Of a DNA stretch of 64,000 nt, positions 59,977-64,000 are shown in pieces. The stretch covers positions 10,912,001 to 10,976,000 of the forward strand of contig CP075497.1 of assembly GCA_021613535.1 (NCBI GenBank), in the 5' to 3' direction. The notes beneath the pieces were generated by a model. It was not told the origin of the DNA. It saw only the letters and a program-made list of their open reading frames with translations, and did no database searches. Origin of the DNA: Adineta vaga (Eukaryota; Rotifera). Position 1 is the first letter of the stretch. Each line of letters opens with the position of its first letter. A program made the position numbers and the translations under genes.

Positions 59977-61182
59977 ATGATTTTTCCTATTATTTTCTTC
60001 ATTTTCCTATTCTTAAAAAGTGTTGTTGCTGATACTGCTGATGTCAGCTCTGAATTAGAACCTATTCGGGTGAAATATAACATGCCTGGATTGTCTACAT
60101 TAGCATTAAAAAATGGACAAATTATTGCACAAGGTGCAGCTGGTTATCGTCGACAAGGTGATCCAACACCTCTTCTCGTTACTGATCCTATCAATATAGG
60201 TTCATGTTCAAAATGGATGACAGCGACACTCGCTGGTCGTCTTGTCGATCGAAAACGTCTCTCATGGACTACACAAATTCATGAATGTTTCCCGAATTTT
60301 ATGAGTTTCAATAGTGTTTTTCGAAATGCAACTTTGGAACAATTCTTAGCACATCGATCCGGTGTACAACAAAGTACTACTTTCTACAGCCGATATTATA
60401 GCAAATTGATCGTACAGAAGGGTACATTTCGTGAAATTCGTCACTGGGTTGCTGAAACTGTTTTGAAAGATGCTCCAGAAGTTAAACCAGGTGAATATCT
60501 CTATGCTAATCAAGGTTATGCTGTTGCTGCTGCTATGATCGAACAGATTACAGGTCAAGATTGGGAAACGTTAATTCACGAATATGTTTTTGCTCCATTA
60601 AAAATGACTAGTGCCACTATTGGTGTCATTTATGATGAAAATATTCCACCTAAAACACCAGTAGGTCATGATTTACCTTTAAATGTAAAAACACCTGTTC
60701 CACGTCCACTTCTTCCTGCCAACGTTTTGCACAGTGACCAGAGTGCAACAGGTCCTGGTGGTTATATTGCTTGTACACTACAAGATTGGGCAAAATTTTT
60801 ACATGCACATGTTGTAGGTGTTACTACTGGTTATTTAAGTGCTGAAACAGCACAAAAACTAAAACGTCCATTTATTGGTGTGGAAGGTTATGGATTAGGT
60901 GTTTCTGCTTATAATCGTACTTGGGCAACACCAGGTCAAGCACTTGTTCATAGTGGAGATATTTTCGGTCAAGATACAGTTTTTTGGATGACTCCTAGTC
61001 GTGATCTAATTGTTGCTACTTATGCTAACTGTCGTTCTGATGATACATCAACTGGATCAGCTTTAGATACTGTTGCTGGCATGCTTATCGGTCGATATGC
61101 ATATAATATGACAAAGATGAGAGTTGCTTTTCATGAACCAATTATACTCGATCATTTATCTATTTTACCTCGTGATGCTTAA
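59977..61182 (+). CDS. Secreted serine beta-lactamase-like hydrolase (class C/PBP4 fold), intronless
   Basis: One uninterrupted frame of 401 residues from ATG 59977. A signal peptide (MIFPIIFFIFLFLKSVVA) is followed by a serine beta-lactamase/D,D-peptidase fold: SxxK at S76-C-S-K79 (IGSCSKWMTATL), YxN at Y176-A-N178 (YLYANQGYAVAAAM) and HxG at H325-S-G327 (LVHSGDIFGQ). These are the three catalytic boxes of the class C/LACTB/esterase superfamily, so the enzyme is probably active on an ester or amide bond; the substrate is unknown. No intron in 1.2 kb, unlike the adjacent kinase and meckelin genes, suggests retrotransposed or horizontally acquired origin (inference). It lies between the full-length and the truncated meckelin. 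An AATAAA-like signal is near 61212. Confidence 0.88.
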   Translation: MIFPIIFFIFLFLKSVVADTADVSSELEPIRVKYNMPGLSTLALKNGQIIAQGAAGYRRQGDPTPLLVTDPINIGSCSKWMTATLAGRLVDRKRLSWTTQIHECFPNFMSFNSVFRNATLEQFLAHRSGVQQSTTFYSRYYSKLIVQKGTFREIRHWVAETVLKDAPEVKPGEYLYANQGYAVAAAMIEQITGQDWETLIHEYVFAPLKMTSATIGVIYDENIPPKTPVGHDLPLNVKTPVPRPLLPANVLHSDQSATGPGGYIACTLQDWAKFLHAHVVGVTTGYLSAETAQKLKRPFIGVEGYGLGVSAYNRTWATPGQALVHSGDIFGQDTVFWMTPSRDLIVATYANCRSDDTSTGSALDTVAGMLIGRYAYNMTKMRVAFHEPIILDHLSILPRDA

Positions 61183-62103
61183 GAAGTTTTAATTGAACTA
61201 TTTTGTGATTGAATAAAAATCTATTGGTAAAATAGAGGAGAAAATGACATGTTTGCATTCTTAGATTTCTCTGTTGTCATAGTACACTTTCATAAGAGAA
61301 AATAAAATTGATGATGATATATCACAACTATATGTCGCTTGTGTCAATATACACAGCGAGAGAGAGAGAGAGAGATGAGGCGTGATTTCTTCAATGATCG
61401 TTTCTACAATAGACATCTTTCATATTCAATTCTTTTATCAGTGTACCATTCGAATAGATGTTTCATAGAATTTGATCATATATACAGATTGCTTGTTTCT
61501 TTCTTTCTCTGTCCGTGTGAAATATTCTTGTTCACTTGATTATTTCTTTCTCAGATTACAAAAAGTACCATGTACATATACATACCTCGTGTCAGTTAAC
61601 ATAGCCAATTAACAGACATCAGTACAATTTTTTCGTCTTCTTCTGTCTTAACGAGTTCTTTCATTCTTCAAGAATAGTTCAAATAATAATTAATCTACTT
61701 TGATCGTGATTAAAAAAAGAACATTAACGTGATCTTTACTTCCTCTTGAAACCTATTTCTATTATTACAATACACCACGATATAGAACATTGTGAATAAA
61801 ACATTGATTCTTCAACATACCGTATAATAAAGCAGATGCAGATGTATATATGATAGGGTAGTCAGTTGCTATCACTACTATCAATAAAGTGAATGAAGAG
61901 AAGAGAATAAATATGAGAGAAGAGAAGAGAATGAAAAAGATTTGTTAGTTGGCCAGAATTCTTATCGATTATGTGTATTTAGTATTTTTGCTGTCAAACT
62001 TCTCGTTTTTCCTTCGATTTTACTTTACACATTTTTTTCTTCATTAAAACACGAACATTCTTCACGATTATTCAAAGCTTTCTATAGATATTATCACAAT
62101 CAA
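61183..62103. other. Intergenic region before the truncated meckelin copy
   Basis: About 920 bp, AT-rich, with a short (AG)n microsatellite (about 61358-61375) and GA-rich sequence near 61895-61935. I searched it for ectodomain exons matching the upstream meckelin (Cys-rich CxxC blocks) and found none. An open frame without ATG (from about 61942, hydrophobic: CVFSIFAVKLLVFPSILLYT) runs in frame into the first recognised exon and could be part of an alternative N-terminus. Confidence 0.5.
61358..61375. repeat. (AG)n microsatellite
   Basis: GAGAGAGAGAGAGAGAG run between the hydrolase gene and the truncated meckelin copy. Simple repeat, no other meaning seen. Confidence 0.8.
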
Positions 62104-63965
<1,862 letters not shown>

Positions 63966-64000
63966 ATATTATGTTTATGATTTGTATTTCATACAATCGC

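Noticed and set aside
60346-60558. Minus-strand frame inside the serine hydrolase
   Set aside because: Shadow of a well-supported gene with all catalytic motifs on the plus strand.

Overview
The window looks like nuclear DNA of a small invertebrate, most likely a bdelloid rotifer (inference). It is AT-rich and gene-dense. Protein-coding genes are split by many short GT-AG introns, mostly about 50-70 bp. The recognisable proteins are animal housekeeping and ciliary genes (condensin CAP-G, eIF3B, COG1, DNM1L, BAG6, NDOR1, MRPS34, meckelin, DNAAF4, CCHCR1, CCDC138, ARFGEF3). A few intronless metabolic-type genes sit among intron-rich neighbours, as expected of a lineage known for horizontally acquired genes. 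I saw no plasmid, phage or CRISPR features.

Layout. 1-1.46 kb: 3' truncated CCDC138 (-). 1.9-2.6 kb: broken isoprenylcysteine methyltransferase-like pseudogene (+). 2.7-8.2 kb: BAG6 (+). 8.6-9.5 kb: aspartyl beta-hydroxylase-like membrane protein (+) that lacks expected catalytic residues. 9.7-10.35 kb: small single-pass membrane protein (+). 10.7-15.2 kb: NCAPG (+). 15.8-17.6 kb: NDOR1 (-). 18.3-20.9 kb: CCHCR1 copy A (+). 21.6-22.9 kb: disordered protein with three copies of an unfamiliar ~33-residue motif (+). 23.1-27.2 kb: COG1 (-). 27.6-30.9 kb: eIF3B (+) with a probable C/D snoRNA in an intron. 31.06-31.6 kb: MRPS34 (+). 33.2-34.0 kb: intronless TauD-like dioxygenase (+). 34.4-41.7 kb: ARFGEF3/BIG3 (-). 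42.0-43.8 kb: DNAAF4 (+). 46.0-46.9 kb: secreted orphan (+). 47.6-50.1 kb: CCHCR1 copy B (-). 51.0-54.0 kb: DNM1L (-). 54.2-58.6 kb: meckelin/TMEM67 (+). 58.7-59.8 kb: casein kinase 1-like (+). 60.0-61.2 kb: intronless serine beta-lactamase-like hydrolase with signal peptide (+). 62.1-64.0 kb: second meckelin containing only the membrane half (+).

The most notable structures are: (i) a ~3.4-3.6 kb segment carrying the whole CCHCR1 gene, present twice in inverted orientation about 26 kb apart, with a patchwork of near-identical and strongly diverged blocks; (ii) a meckelin locus with a full-length gene and a diverged paralogue that starts at an exon boundary and lacks the ectodomain, with a kinase and a bacterial-type hydrolase between them; (iii) RFX X-box-like sites at similar distances (about 65-75 bp) upstream of the two ciliary genes DNAAF4 and TMEM67; and (iv) an intronic C/D box snoRNA candidate with a perfect 9-bp terminal stem. 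The genes do not form a single pathway, but CCDC138, CCHCR1 (two copies), DNAAF4 and TMEM67 (two copies) make an unusually ciliary/centrosomal neighbourhood.

Gene names rest on reading translated exons against remembered family sequences; no database search was run. Exon boundaries were read by eye from GT-AG sites and reading-frame continuity.
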